Part shown: positions 1-7,336 of the stretch, in pieces
How positions within the stretch are numbered: the first letter of the stretch is position 1
Layout of the letters: every line of letters begins with the position of its first letter
From: Candidatus Eisenbergiella stercorigallinarum
GTDB taxonomy: Bacteria; Bacillota; Clostridia; Lachnospirales; Lachnospiraceae
Length of the DNA: 11,580 nucleotides
NCBI GenBank assembly: GCA_019120525.1
Contig: DWUW01000136.1
Location: forward strand, 1 to 11,580
Direction: 5' to 3'
Made by a program: the position numbers and the translations under genes
Notes under the pieces: generated by a model
Database searches by the model: none
The model's input: only the letters and a program-made list of their open reading frames with translations
What the model was told of the DNA's origin: nothing

Positions 1-2438
1 GAGGCTTCCGGATTGGCGGAGGGGACGGAAGGAAAGGGAAGCTTCTGCTGATCCTCGCCGCCGCGTCCCTCCTCCTTTTTCTGTTGTTTTCCTCAGCCAG
101 GGAGATCCTCATGCCCGGGCCGGAGGGGGAGTATATTGCCGCGGCGGAGGCGGAAAACCTCACCCGGCTTCTGGAAGAGCTGGCGGGCCGGGAGCTTCCG
201 GCGGAGGTGTTCGCGGACGGGGCGGCAGGCGGAACGGTTTCAGAGGATGGGTATCTGCTCTATGAAGGCTGGGAGAGGATCGCCGCCCTGTTTCCGGAAT
301 GCGGATATGTGCTTCCAGAAGGATACCGGGGGAAGGACCGGGTGCTTCTTTCGGATTGGTACGGCTTTTTTGACGTAGCGCTGGCGGTCTGGGATACCCG
401 GGGAGAGGTACGGGATGTGAGCCTTCTGCCAGTGGGGACCGGAGCGGATGTGACGGACGGGGAAGGGAATGCGCTGGCATCGGATCAGGTCTTTTCTTTG
501 GCCCCGGACGGCGGTGTTTATGCCTTCCTGACGGAACGGATGGAGGACTGCCTGTTCCGGCCTGTGACCGCCGTGTGCCGGGACGGGGTGATCTACGCGG
601 TAAAGAGCGTGGATGGGAGAGAAAGCCGGCTGTCCAATCTCTGGATCGTAGAAGCGGCGGAGGAAGGGCTTCTGGTTTTTGCGCAGGATCGAGAGATCCG
701 GATTCCCTTTTCAGACGGGGGATGGACAGAGCTTTCCGACGGAATCCGGGAGATCCGAAAGGTCCGGGAGCAGGTGGCGGATCTGCGCTTTGAGGACGGC
801 TCTCTTTGCGGGATCCACGCCAAAACCGGGAAGATCTCGGGAAAGATCCTCCGGGTGGAACAGGACGGTGTGGAGATAGAGGGGAGCGGATTTCTCCCCT
901 TTGCCGACAGCCTTCGGATCACCCGCATTTACGGGACGCTGAAGAGCTATGAAAAACAGGATCTTCGGATCGGTTATGATTTCACGGATTTCGTAATAGA
1001 AGACGGCTGCGTGCAGGCCGCCCTGGTGGTGAAGGAAGAAAATATGGAAAAGATCCGGGTCCTGGTGCGTACCGACGGGTTTTCCGGCCTGTACCATGAG
1101 ACGGTTTCCCTGACGGCGGACTGCGGGCTTTCCGTGTTTTCTTCCGGAAGCGGGGAGGAAGCGTCCCTGACGGTCCCGGCGGGGGAGACGCTTTCCATCG
1201 ATGAAAAAAGCGGGCTGTTTTCCGGGGAAAACGCCGGGGAAGGAATGTCGGATATCGTCCGCATAGAGCCGTCGGCACATACCGGGCGGATCCGGCTGCA
1301 CAGCGTGGAGAGAAGCCAGGGGACGCCGGAATACCGGGGCTGTCTGGAACTGCGCCGCACCGGAGAGGGGATCCTTGTGATCAATGAGCTGCTGCTGGAG
1401 GAATATCTGTACGCCGTGGTTCCCAGCGAGATGCCCGCCTCTTATCCGCTGGAGGCGCTGAAGGCCCAGGCGGTGTGCGCGAGGACGTACGCCTATGCCA
1501 GGATCCTTCATGCGGGACTCCCGGAATACGGCGCGCATGTGGATGACAGCACGTCCTTTCAGGTTTATAATAATATTCTGGAGAACGCGCAGACCACCAA
1601 GGCCGTCCGGGAGACGAAGGGAGAGCTTCTGTGGTACGGGCAGGAGCTGGCGGATACGTACTACTATTCCACCTCCTGCGGTTATGGAACGGATCCGTCG
1701 GTCTGGTCCGGCTCCGATCCGGGACAGTTTCCCTATCTGCAGGGGAAGGCGGTCAATGCGGCAGGCGTGGTGGACGCCCAGGGAGACGCCGTGGATGAAA
1801 CGGCGGACGAGGCGGACATTGCGGCGGCGGATGTCATGAAGCGGGAGGAGAGCTTCTCGGCGTTCATCCGGGATGTGCGGCCTTCGGATTTTGAGAGCGC
1901 TGAGCCATGGTACCGGTGGACGTATCAGGCGGATGAGCTGGATACGGCGCTTCTTTATGAACGTTTGCTGGAGCGCTGCGCGGCGGCCCCGAATACCGTT
2001 TTTGTCCGGCAGGAAAACGGGGAGTATGTGAATGAGACGCCCTCCGATCCCGGACGGATCCTGGAGCTGTCCATTGCGGAACGGGGGGCAGGCGGCGTGG
2101 TGCAGACGCTGCGGATCGTGGGAGAGAAGGAGGAGATCCTGGTGAAAACGGAAAATGCGGTCCGTGCCGTGCTGTGCGATCCGTCCGTTTCCGTGATCCG
2201 CCAGGACGGCAGCGCCTGGCAGCCGTCCGGTCTGCTTCCCAGCGGCTTTTTTACCATTGAGACTGTGAAGAAGGACGGGGCGGTTGCGGGCTTTACCCTG
2301 TACGGCGGAGGCTTCGGCCACGGTGTGGGGATGAGCCAGAACGGCGCGAGGAGCATGGCGGAAAACGGCTGCGACTGGGAGACGATCCTGAGTTATTTTT
2401 ATGAAGGGATCAGCCTGAAGAGAGGTGACGGGCTATGA
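1..2438 (+). CDS. SpoIID/LytB-domain membrane-anchored protein, 5'-truncated by the window edge
   Basis: The frame is open from base 3, so the start lies upstream; the first in-window TTG (84) falls inside a hydrophobic segment and is not a credible start. Residues below count from base 3. Residues 11-33 are a basic patch followed by a Leu/Ala-rich signal anchor, which places the rest outside the membrane. About 40-340 is a region I do not recognise. The SpoIID/LytB domain follows: an IRVLVRTDGF segment near 350, the EEYLYAVVPSEMP block with the Glu corresponding to the catalytic residue of SpoIID at 476, STSCGYGT near 556, WYRWT near 636, and GGGFGHGVGMSQNGA near 768 close to the C-terminus. 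SpoIID is a lytic transglycosylase acting on denuded glycan during engulfment; LytB-type relatives act on or modulate wall hydrolases. At over 811 residues it is far longer than SpoIID (about 340), so a general wall-remodelling role is as likely as sporulation. The residue before STSC is Tyr (555), where the family usually has His. Overlaps the next gene by four bases. Confidence 0.9.
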   Translation, partial: GFRIGGGDGRKGKLLLILAAASLLLFLLFSSAREILMPGPEGEYIAAAEAENLTRLLEELAGRELPAEVFADGAAGGTVSEDGYLLYEGWERIAALFPECGYVLPEGYRGKDRVLLSDWYGFFDVALAVWDTRGEVRDVSLLPVGTGADVTDGEGNALASDQVFSLAPDGGVYAFLTERMEDCLFRPVTAVCRDGVIYAVKSVDGRESRLSNLWIVEAAEEGLLVFAQDREIRIPFSDGGWTELSDGIREIRKVREQVADLRFEDGSLCGIHAKTGKISGKILRVEQDGVEIEGSGFLPFADSLRITRIYGTLKSYEKQDLRIGYDFTDFVIEDGCVQAALVVKEENMEKIRVLVRTDGFSGLYHETVSLTADCGLSVFSSGSGEEASLTVPAGETLSIDEKSGLFSGENAGEGMSDIVRIEPSAHTGRIRLHSVERSQGTPEYRGCLELRRTGEGILVINELLLEEYLYAVVPSEMPASYPLEALKAQAVCARTYAYARILHAGLPEYGAHVDDSTSFQVYNNILENAQTTKAVRETKGELLWYGQELADTYYYSTSCGYGTDPSVWSGSDPGQFPYLQGKAVNAAGVVDAQGDAVDETADEADIAAADVMKREESFSAFIRDVRPSDFESAEPWYRWTYQADELDTALLYERLLERCAAAPNTVFVRQENGEYVNETPSDPGRILELSIAERGAGGVVQTLRIVGEKEEILVKTENAVRAVLCDPSVSVIRQDGSAWQPSGLLPSGFFTIETVKKDGAVAGFTLYGGGFGHGVGMSQNGARSMAENGCDWETILSYFYEGISLKRGDGL

Positions 2439-3301
2439 TGAGGATATATCGGATCATAAGGGGCTTTGCGAGACAGATGAGCCGGGCGAACGTGAACGCC
2501 TATGCGGCGAGCACCGCTTTTTTTATCTTTCTCTCCCTGATCCCCATGATCATGCTGATCTGTTCGGTGCTTGCGGCGACGCCGCTTCTGCAGAAATCGG
2601 ATCTGCTGACGGCGGCGACCATTTTTCCCCCGTCCATCACCCCTCTGATCGTGGGGCTGATCGAAAATATCTATGACAGCACCTTCGGGATGATCAGCAT
2701 GTCGGCCATCGTGACCGTCTGGTCGGCGGGAAAGGGGATCCTGGCCCTGATGCGCGGGCTGAACGCCATGAACGGGGTGGTGGAGGACCGCAACTATGTG
2801 TTCCAGCGGCTGATCGCTTCCTTCTACCTGATCGTTTTTCTGGCGATGGTGGTATTTTCCCTGGTGGTGATGGTGTTCGGAAACCTGCTTGCCTCTCTGA
2901 TCGTCCGGCATGTGCCGGGAATGGAGCGGCTGTTTTCCCTGCTTCTGCATTTCCGGGGGATCTTTTCCTGGTTCGTGATGACGCTTCTGTTCGCGCTCAT
3001 GTATACCTTCATCCCGAACTGCAGACAGCGGTTCGCCTGGCAGCTTCCCGGCGCGGCCTTTTCCGCCGTGACCTGGAACGTGTTTTCCTGGGGCTTTTCC
3101 ATCTATGTGAGACATTCCGGCGGCTTTGACATGTACGGAAGCCTGACCACCATCGTGATCCTGATGCTGTGGCTGTATTTCTGCTTTTATCTGTTCCTGA
3201 TCGGGGCGCATATCAACCGGTTCCTCGCGCCGTTTCGGAGGGTGCGGGAAAAACAGAGGCTGATAAGAAGAGAAAAAGGAACCGGCAGAAGATGCGGTTG
3301 A
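2435..3301 (+). CDS. YihY/virulence factor BrkB family membrane protein
   Basis: This 288-residue integral membrane protein has about six hydrophobic segments (roughly residues 26-48, 82-105, 128-158, 170-195, 203-227 and 236-262). Its short basic N-terminus contains the family-typical run NVNAYAASTAFFIFLSLIPM. The tail is strongly basic (many Arg and Lys). The family was once misnamed RNase BN; no enzymatic activity is established for it and its role is unclear, with export or envelope functions proposed. The start ATG overlaps the upstream stop as ATGA, with GAGAGGTGA a few bases before it, so it is probably translationally coupled to the SpoIID-like gene and both may serve the envelope. 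A second ATG three bases downstream (2438) is equally possible. No clear intrinsic terminator follows it before the lrp promoter. Confidence 0.9.
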   Translation: MMRIYRIIRGFARQMSRANVNAYAASTAFFIFLSLIPMIMLICSVLAATPLLQKSDLLTAATIFPPSITPLIVGLIENIYDSTFGMISMSAIVTVWSAGKGILALMRGLNAMNGVVEDRNYVFQRLIASFYLIVFLAMVVFSLVVMVFGNLLASLIVRHVPGMERLFSLLLHFRGIFSWFVMTLLFALMYTFIPNCRQRFAWQLPGAAFSAVTWNVFSWGFSIYVRHSGGFDMYGSLTTIVILMLWLYFCFYLFLIGAHINRFLAPFRRVREKQRLIRREKGTGRRCG

Positions 3302-3389
3302 AAAAGTCAGGCAGAAATGCCGGCTTTCGAAATAAAATGAAGGAAAACAGGGAAAAAAAGCAGATAACCTGCCGGCTGGCTCCATGCGC

Positions 3390-3418
3390 TTGACATTTTC
3401 AGGCGGGACTCTTATAAT
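3390..3418 (+). promoter_or_regulatory. Perfect-consensus sigma-A promoter for the Lrp-family gene
   Basis: TTGACA (3390-3395), exactly 17 bases, then TATAAT (3413-3418). Both hexamers match the vegetative consensus at every position. The expected transcription start is near 3425, giving a leader of about 88 nt before the Lrp-family start codon. It sits 89 bp after the yihY-type gene and is the only strong promoter seen between there and the end of the transporter run. Confidence 0.85.
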
Positions 3419-3420
3419 CC

Positions 3421-3460
3421 GGTTCATGAATTGCGGCGGCCGGTAACGCCGCGGTTCATG
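3421..3460 (+). promoter_or_regulatory. Direct repeat GGTTCATG flanking a GC hairpin at the transcription start; candidate operator
   Basis: GGTTCATG occurs at 3421-3428 and again at 3453-3460, 32 bases apart or about three helical turns. Between them GCGGCG (3433-3438) and CGCCGC (3447-3452) form a perfect 6-bp dyad around an 8-nt loop. The first copy covers the predicted start site of the consensus promoter. Lrp-family proteins commonly bind several helically phased sites near their own promoters, so autoregulation here is plausible. The same bases could instead act as leader RNA structure. Confidence 0.4.
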
Positions 3461-3473
3461 GAAAATCGGCCGG

Positions 3474-3492
3474 CGGCTGTTCCTGACAGCCG
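3474..3492 (+). promoter_or_regulatory. Short perfect dyad in the lrp leader
   Basis: CGGCTGT (3474-3480) and ACAGCCG (3486-3492) are perfect inverted repeats around TCCTG. This is a 7-bp stem ending 20 bases before the start codon and just upstream of the GGGAAAGG ribosome binding site. It may be a second operator half-site pair or an RNA hairpin affecting translation. There is no T-tract, so it is not a terminator. Confidence 0.3.
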
Positions 3493-3512
3493 GAACGGAC
3501 GGGAAAGGATGG

Positions 3513-4031
3513 ATGCTGCGGATGGAAAAAACGAGAATCGCGGACCAGGTCAGCGTCCCCGTCAATCATGCGGATGAACTGGATTATGTGGATTATCAGA
3601 TCCTGGAAATGCTTCAGGAAAACGCCCGCATTTCCGCGAAGGAAATTTCCGAGCGGGTATTCCTCTCCTCCACCTCCGTGGCGGCGCGGATCGCCCGGAT
3701 GGAGGAGAAGGGAGTCATAGCGGGCTACAGCGTCCGGGTCAATCCCCTGGCGCTGGGCTGTTATACAAAGGCGTTTATCTGTGTGGACATCGAGCCGAAG
3801 CAGAAGAAAGAGTTTTATCCCTATGTGGAGCAGTGTGAGAACGTGGTGCAGTGCACCTGTGTGACTGGAGAATACGCGGTGCTTCTGGAATGTCAGTTCC
3901 ATAACACCATGGAGCTGGACTATTTTATCGGGGAGCTGCAGAGCTTTGGAAAGACAAAGACGCTGATCGCGTTTTCCACCCCGACGGAGCACAGGGAAAT
4001 CTACTGGAAGGGCGACTGCCCGGAAAAATAG
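3513..4031 (+). CDS. Lrp/AsnC family transcriptional regulator
   Basis: This 172-residue protein has the standard Lrp/AsnC layout. The N-terminal winged helix-turn-helix (about residues 24-80) carries the DYQILEMLQENARISAKEIS helix and the recognition stretch SSTSVAARIARMEEKG ending in GVIAGYSV. It is followed by a RAM/AsnC ligand-binding domain (about 85-165) with the VVQCTCVTGEYAVLLEC strand-turn region. These proteins form dimers and octamers, bind DNA and sense amino acids. It lies directly upstream of an amino acid ABC system, which suggests local, feast/famine-type control, probably with autoregulation through the repeats near its promoter. GGGAAAGG at 3501-3508 is close to ATG 3513; ATG 3522 is a reasonable alternative start that would remove three residues. 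An intrinsic terminator follows 64 bp after the stop. Confidence 0.93.
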   Translation: MLRMEKTRIADQVSVPVNHADELDYVDYQILEMLQENARISAKEISERVFLSSTSVAARIARMEEKGVIAGYSVRVNPLALGCYTKAFICVDIEPKQKKEFYPYVEQCENVVQCTCVTGEYAVLLECQFHNTMELDYFIGELQSFGKTKTLIAFSTPTEHREIYWKGDCPEK

Positions 4032-4095
4032 CGGAAACAAATCGGTATCGGGCTGAAGAAATCACAGAGCAAGGGGCATATGGAAAATGGCGAAG

Positions 4096-4123
4096 AGGCT
4101 GACGAAAGGGTCAGTCTTTTTTT
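4096..4123 (+). terminator. Intrinsic terminator or attenuator between lrp and the ABC ATPase gene
   Basis: AGGCTGAC (4096-4103) pairs with GTCAGTCT (4110-4117) over 8 bp including one G-U pair, with loop GAAAGG, and runs into seven T's (4117-4123). It lies only 24 bases before the ATPase start codon, and I see no promoter between the lrp stop and that start. The transporter genes may therefore depend on read-through of this hairpin. Confidence 0.75.
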
Positions 4124-4147
4124 ATTCAAAAAAATGGAGTGATCGGT

Positions 4148-4888
4148 ATGGAGAATACGAACGAGATGATCAGGATCGAACATTTGCGAAAGAGATTCGG
4201 GGACCTTCAGGTGCTGGAGGATATCAATCTTACCGTCCAAAAGGGGGAGAAGCTGGTCATTCTGGGGCCGAGCGGAAGCGGGAAAAGCACGCTGATCCGC
4301 TGCATCAACCGTCTGGAAAAGCCAACCGGCGGGGAAATCTACATAGACGGCGAGCTGGTTACCCAGAAGAACCGGGTGAAGATGTCCAGGGATCATATGG
4401 CGATGGTGTTCCAGCAGTTTAATCTCTACCCCCACAAAACCGTGCTTCAGAACCTGACGCTGGCGCCTATGAAGCTGCACAGGATCCCGAGAAAGGAAGC
4501 GGAGGAGGCCGCGATGGAATATCTGGCCCGGGTGGGGCTTGCCGCCAAGGCGGACGCCTATCCGCAGAACCTGTCCGGAGGGCAGCAGCAGCGCGTCGCC
4601 ATAGCGAGGGCGCTGGTGACGCATCCTGAGATCATCCTGTTTGACGAACCCACCAGCGCGCTGGACCCGGAAATGGTGGGAGAGGTTCTGGACGTTATGG
4701 TGGAGCTTTCCAAAGAGGATATCACAATGCTCTGCGTGACCCATGAAATGGGCTTTGCCAGACAGGTGGCAGACAGGGTGATTTTTCTGGACAGCGCGAA
4801 AATTGTGGAGGAGGGAACGCCGGAAGAGGTGTTCGGGCATCCGAAGAACGAACGTACAAAGGCTTTCTTTGGCAAAATTCTTCACTGA
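4148..4888 (+). CDS. Polar amino acid ABC transporter, ATP-binding protein (GlnQ-like)
   Basis: This 246-residue cytoplasmic ATPase powers the adjacent importer. All nucleotide-binding motifs are present: Walker A GPSGSGKST (40-48), Q-loop in MVFQQFNLYPHKT, signature LSGGQQQR (142-149), Walker B IILFDEP with catalytic Glu167, D-loop SALD, and the H-loop His199 in VTHEM. The FQQFNLYPHKT and EEGTPEEVF segments are typical of the polar amino acid (GlnQ/HisP/ArtP) subfamily. I chose ATG 4148 because GGAGTGA (4136-4142) is well spaced from it; a GTG at 4139 in the same frame overlaps that ribosome binding site and is less likely. It is the first gene of the co-directional run and follows the terminator-like hairpin by 24 bp. 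The exact amino acid cannot be read from this subunit. Confidence 0.95.
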   Translation: MENTNEMIRIEHLRKRFGDLQVLEDINLTVQKGEKLVILGPSGSGKSTLIRCINRLEKPTGGEIYIDGELVTQKNRVKMSRDHMAMVFQQFNLYPHKTVLQNLTLAPMKLHRIPRKEAEEAAMEYLARVGLAAKADAYPQNLSGGQQQRVAIARALVTHPEIILFDEPTSALDPEMVGEVLDVMVELSKEDITMLCVTHEMGFARQVADRVIFLDSAKIVEEGTPEEVFGHPKNERTKAFFGKILH

Positions 4889-4963
4889 CGGATCAAAACA
4901 GATGGCTGCAAAGGACGGCCGCGATGGAATGCCGTTGACCGGCGGCAGAAGGAGGAGATTATT

Positions 4964-5842
4964 ATGAAAAAAAGGATCGTTGCAGGCATGATGGCTATAC
5001 TGATGGCGCTGGGAACTCTGACCGGATGCGGAAGCGCGCAGGCATCCGCGGCGGACGGAGCCTCCGGTTCGTCCGCGCAGAGGACCGTGGAGGATATCCG
5101 TGAGGCGGGCGTCCTGAAGGTGGGAGCCAAGTCCGATACGCTCAACATTGGCATGATCGATACCTCGACCGGAGAATACAAGGGATATGAAATCGATCTG
5201 GCCTATGAGATCGCGGCATCGATTTTTGACTGTACCGCCGAAGAGGCAAAGAAGAACGGTCTGGTGGAATTCACCTCCGTAACGGCAAAGACCAGAGGCG
5301 GGCTTCTGGATAACGGGGAGCTGGACTGTGTCATCGCTGCCTTTACCATCACGGAGGAGAGGAAGAAATCCTGGGATTTTACGCAGCAGTACCGCCTGGA
5401 GCCCGTCACGTTTTTGGTGAGAAAGGACTCCGGCGCGACGACGCTTGCGGATATGGACGGCTTTATTATCGGGGTCGGCCAGGGAACGACCACGGCGGAT
5501 CTGATTAAGGAATACGCGGCGGAAAAGAACATCGACGCGAATTATGAGATTCAGGATTTCCAGTATATCACGGACGGGGTCGCGGCTCTGAAGACCGGTC
5601 AGATCGACGCCTACTCCGTTGACCGTTCCGCGCTGGTTTCCTATGTGGACGATACCCTGATGCTGACGGAGGACGCTTTCGGCGTGCAGGAGATCGGCAT
5701 TGCGCTGAAAAAGGGCAATGATGAGCTGACTTCCTATATGGACGATGTGATCACCGATCTGAAGGAGTCCGGAAGGCTGGATGAAATGAAGAAGGAATGG
5801 GGCGTCATGACGGACTCGGAGGTGGAAGCGGCAATGCAATAA
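4964..5842 (+). CDS. Amino acid ABC transporter substrate-binding lipoprotein (family 3)
   Basis: This 292-residue extracellular solute-binding protein has a Lys/Arg-rich start, a hydrophobic core and the lipobox LTGC, with Cys22 as the predicted lipidated residue after signal peptidase II cleavage. A low-complexity Ala/Ser/Gly linker follows. The body has the family 3 pattern: GYEIDLAYEIAA, then GELDCVIAAFTITEERKKSWDF, in which Arg133 sits where the family contacts the ligand alpha-carboxylate, then FIIGVGQGTTTADLI and a C-terminal lobe ending in LDEMKKEWG. The segment after WDF reads TQQYRLEP, not the usual S-x-PY, so the ligand may not be one of the standard ones. GGAGGAG lies just before the ATG. 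The gene sits between the ATPase and the permeases. Ligand unknown; a polar L-amino acid is the default expectation. Confidence 0.94.
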   Translation: MKKRIVAGMMAILMALGTLTGCGSAQASAADGASGSSAQRTVEDIREAGVLKVGAKSDTLNIGMIDTSTGEYKGYEIDLAYEIAASIFDCTAEEAKKNGLVEFTSVTAKTRGGLLDNGELDCVIAAFTITEERKKSWDFTQQYRLEPVTFLVRKDSGATTLADMDGFIIGVGQGTTTADLIKEYAAEKNIDANYEIQDFQYITDGVAALKTGQIDAYSVDRSALVSYVDDTLMLTEDAFGVQEIGIALKKGNDELTSYMDDVITDLKESGRLDEMKKEWGVMTDSEVEAAMQ

Positions 5843-5932
5843 GGGCTGAAACGGGCCGTACAAAGCGGAAGGAAGAGGAAGAATGCCGCGGAAACAGGAA
5901 AATCAGAATCTGGATAAAGGTGGTGGCTGCAT

Positions 5933-6673
5933 ATGCTGGAAAGCTTGCTGGATCCCTGGAGATGGGAGCGTTCCTTTCAGGATTTCCCGGATTATCTGAC
6001 AGGGTTTGGAATGACATTAAGAGTAACTGTGGTTGGCTGGCTAATCGCCATGGCAATCGGAATATTTCTGGGGCTGATCTCCACGGGAGAAAACAGGGTG
6101 TTGAAGGCGGTCAGCAGAATCTATGTGCAGTTTTTTCAGAACACCCCGGTAACTCTGCAGTTCTTTTTCATCTACGTGGGAGTTCCGGTGATCATCCAGC
6201 AGATGTTTCACATGTCGAGGGCGTACCGGATTTCCAAATTTGTGATCGGTATATTCGGCGTAGGACTTTACCATGGCGCCTATATTGCCGAGGTAATCCG
6301 TTCCGGCATCGAGGCGGTGCCGTGCGGACAGCGGGAAGCGGCCATGTCTCAGGGCTTTACGGGAAATCAGACGATGTTTTATGTGATTCTGCCGCAGACG
6401 CTGAAGATGATCCTTCCTCCGCTGACCAGCCAGACGCTGGCGCTTCTTAAGAATACGTCGACCCTTGCCATGGTCGTCGGCCTGGATCTGATGTACTACG
6501 CGGACAGAAGCGTGGGCTATACCGGATATTTTCAGGGCTATCTGATCGCGGCAGCCATGTATTTTATCGTATGCTTTCCGCTGTCGATGCTGGTGCGGGT
6601 ATTTGAACGGAACGCGGCCAGAAATCCCGGTATGAGGAAAAAAAGGAAAAAGAGGATGATGGAGGTGGCGTAA
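5933..6673 (+). CDS. Amino acid ABC transporter permease 1 (GlnP/HisM type)
   Basis: This 246-residue inner-membrane permease has a periplasm-facing N-terminus, a first long hydrophobic helix (about 24-50), further helices around 65-95 and 105-125, and C-terminal helices near 150-180 and 200-225. The cytoplasmic EAA loop is clear: REAAMSQGF from residue 134, continuing to VILPQTLKMILPPL, which is the coupling helix that contacts the ATPase. The C-terminus is highly basic. AAGGTGG at 5917-5923 supports the start. A 90-bp spacer separates it from the binding-protein gene, and I see no terminator or promoter in that spacer. Its stop is followed after one base by the next permease, whose Shine-Dalgarno GGAGGTG lies inside this gene's end. 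The two permeases probably form a heterodimer. Confidence 0.94.
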   Translation: MLESLLDPWRWERSFQDFPDYLTGFGMTLRVTVVGWLIAMAIGIFLGLISTGENRVLKAVSRIYVQFFQNTPVTLQFFFIYVGVPVIIQQMFHMSRAYRISKFVIGIFGVGLYHGAYIAEVIRSGIEAVPCGQREAAMSQGFTGNQTMFYVILPQTLKMILPPLTSQTLALLKNTSTLAMVVGLDLMYYADRSVGYTGYFQGYLIAAAMYFIVCFPLSMLVRVFERNAARNPGMRKKRKKRMMEVA

Positions 6674-6674
6674 T

Positions 6675-7325
6675 ATGACAGGTGTGCTCACAGCAGACAA
6701 TCTGAAATATATGATGGGCGGAATGAAGCTGACTCTGGAGATCGCCGCGCTCGCGTCGGTCCTGTCCATCCTGCTTGGAACCGTACTGGCGCTGATGAAA
6801 ACCTACTGCAGGGGAACGATTGGATTCCTGAACGTACTGGCATCCGTTTATGTGGAGATTTTCCGCTGTACGCCCCAGCTTCTCTGGATTCTGATGTTTC
6901 GTTTTTTCGTGACGGGCGGCGGTTTTAATCTGGGCGTTGTCAGCCTGAGCGTGGTTTCCGCGCCGTATGTGTGCGAGATCGTCAGGGGCGGGCTGAACAA
7001 CATTTCCCACGGTCAGTTTGAGGCGGGATATTCCCAGGGCTTTCATTTTATCGGAATCCTGTGGCATATCGTGCTGCCGCAGACCTTCCGGGCGATTATT
7101 CCGTCTCTGATGTCTCAGATAACGTCGATCATCAAGAGTACCTCCCTGCTGGCTTCCATCAATATTTTCGAATACCTGTTCACCTGTAACACGGTTGTGC
7201 TGAACGCGACGAGCATCGGCGGTATCTTCACGGTGTACGCCATGGAGGCTGCCGGGTACTTCATCGTCTGCTATCTGCTGGTTGTTCTGGTAAACACGCT
7301 GGGCAGAAAATTCAGATTTGCATAG
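6675..7325 (+). CDS. Amino acid ABC transporter permease 2 (GlnP/HisQ type)
   Basis: This 216-residue permease of the same family as its neighbour but clearly divergent from it has about five membrane helices (starting near 15, 50, 82, 128 and 188). The coupling loop reads GQFEAGYSQGF (EAG at 116-118) and continues HIVLPQTFRAIIPSL. The family motif usually has Ala-Ala after the Glu, and Gly in the second position is tolerated. The start is fixed by GGAGGTG at 6661-6667, and the one-base gap to the previous stop implies translational coupling. The pair of unlike permeases suggests a heterodimeric channel as in HisQM, not a GlnP homodimer. It ends 11 bp before the reductase gene, whose AGGAGG overlaps this stop codon, which is good evidence that the reductase belongs to the same transcript. 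Confidence 0.93.
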   Translation: MTGVLTADNLKYMMGGMKLTLEIAALASVLSILLGTVLALMKTYCRGTIGFLNVLASVYVEIFRCTPQLLWILMFRFFVTGGGFNLGVVSLSVVSAPYVCEIVRGGLNNISHGQFEAGYSQGFHFIGILWHIVLPQTFRAIIPSLMSQITSIIKSTSLLASINIFEYLFTCNTVVLNATSIGGIFTVYAMEAAGYFIVCYLLVVLVNTLGRKFRFA

Positions 7326-7336
7326 GAGGAGAGAAA

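Noticed and set aside
711..2321. Long minus-strand open frame of 536 residues antisense to the SpoIID-like gene
   Set aside because: It mirrors the codon bias of the GC-rich plus-strand gene, has no ribosome binding site or recognisable domain, and the plus frame carries clear family motifs.
2399..3565. Minus-strand open frame of 388 residues opposite the YihY-family gene
   Set aside because: The sequence is low-complexity and His/Gln/Arg-rich, as expected from reading a membrane-protein gene backwards, and it crosses the consensus lrp promoter.
4087..4422. Plus-strand open frame of 111 residues overlapping the ATPase start
   Set aside because: It spans the terminator hairpin and is a different frame of the ATPase gene.
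4001..5863. Long minus-strand open frame of 620 residues across lrp end, ATPase and binding protein
   Set aside because: It is antisense to three well-supported genes and their spacers and looks like a compositional shadow, rich in His, Arg and Pro with no family motif.
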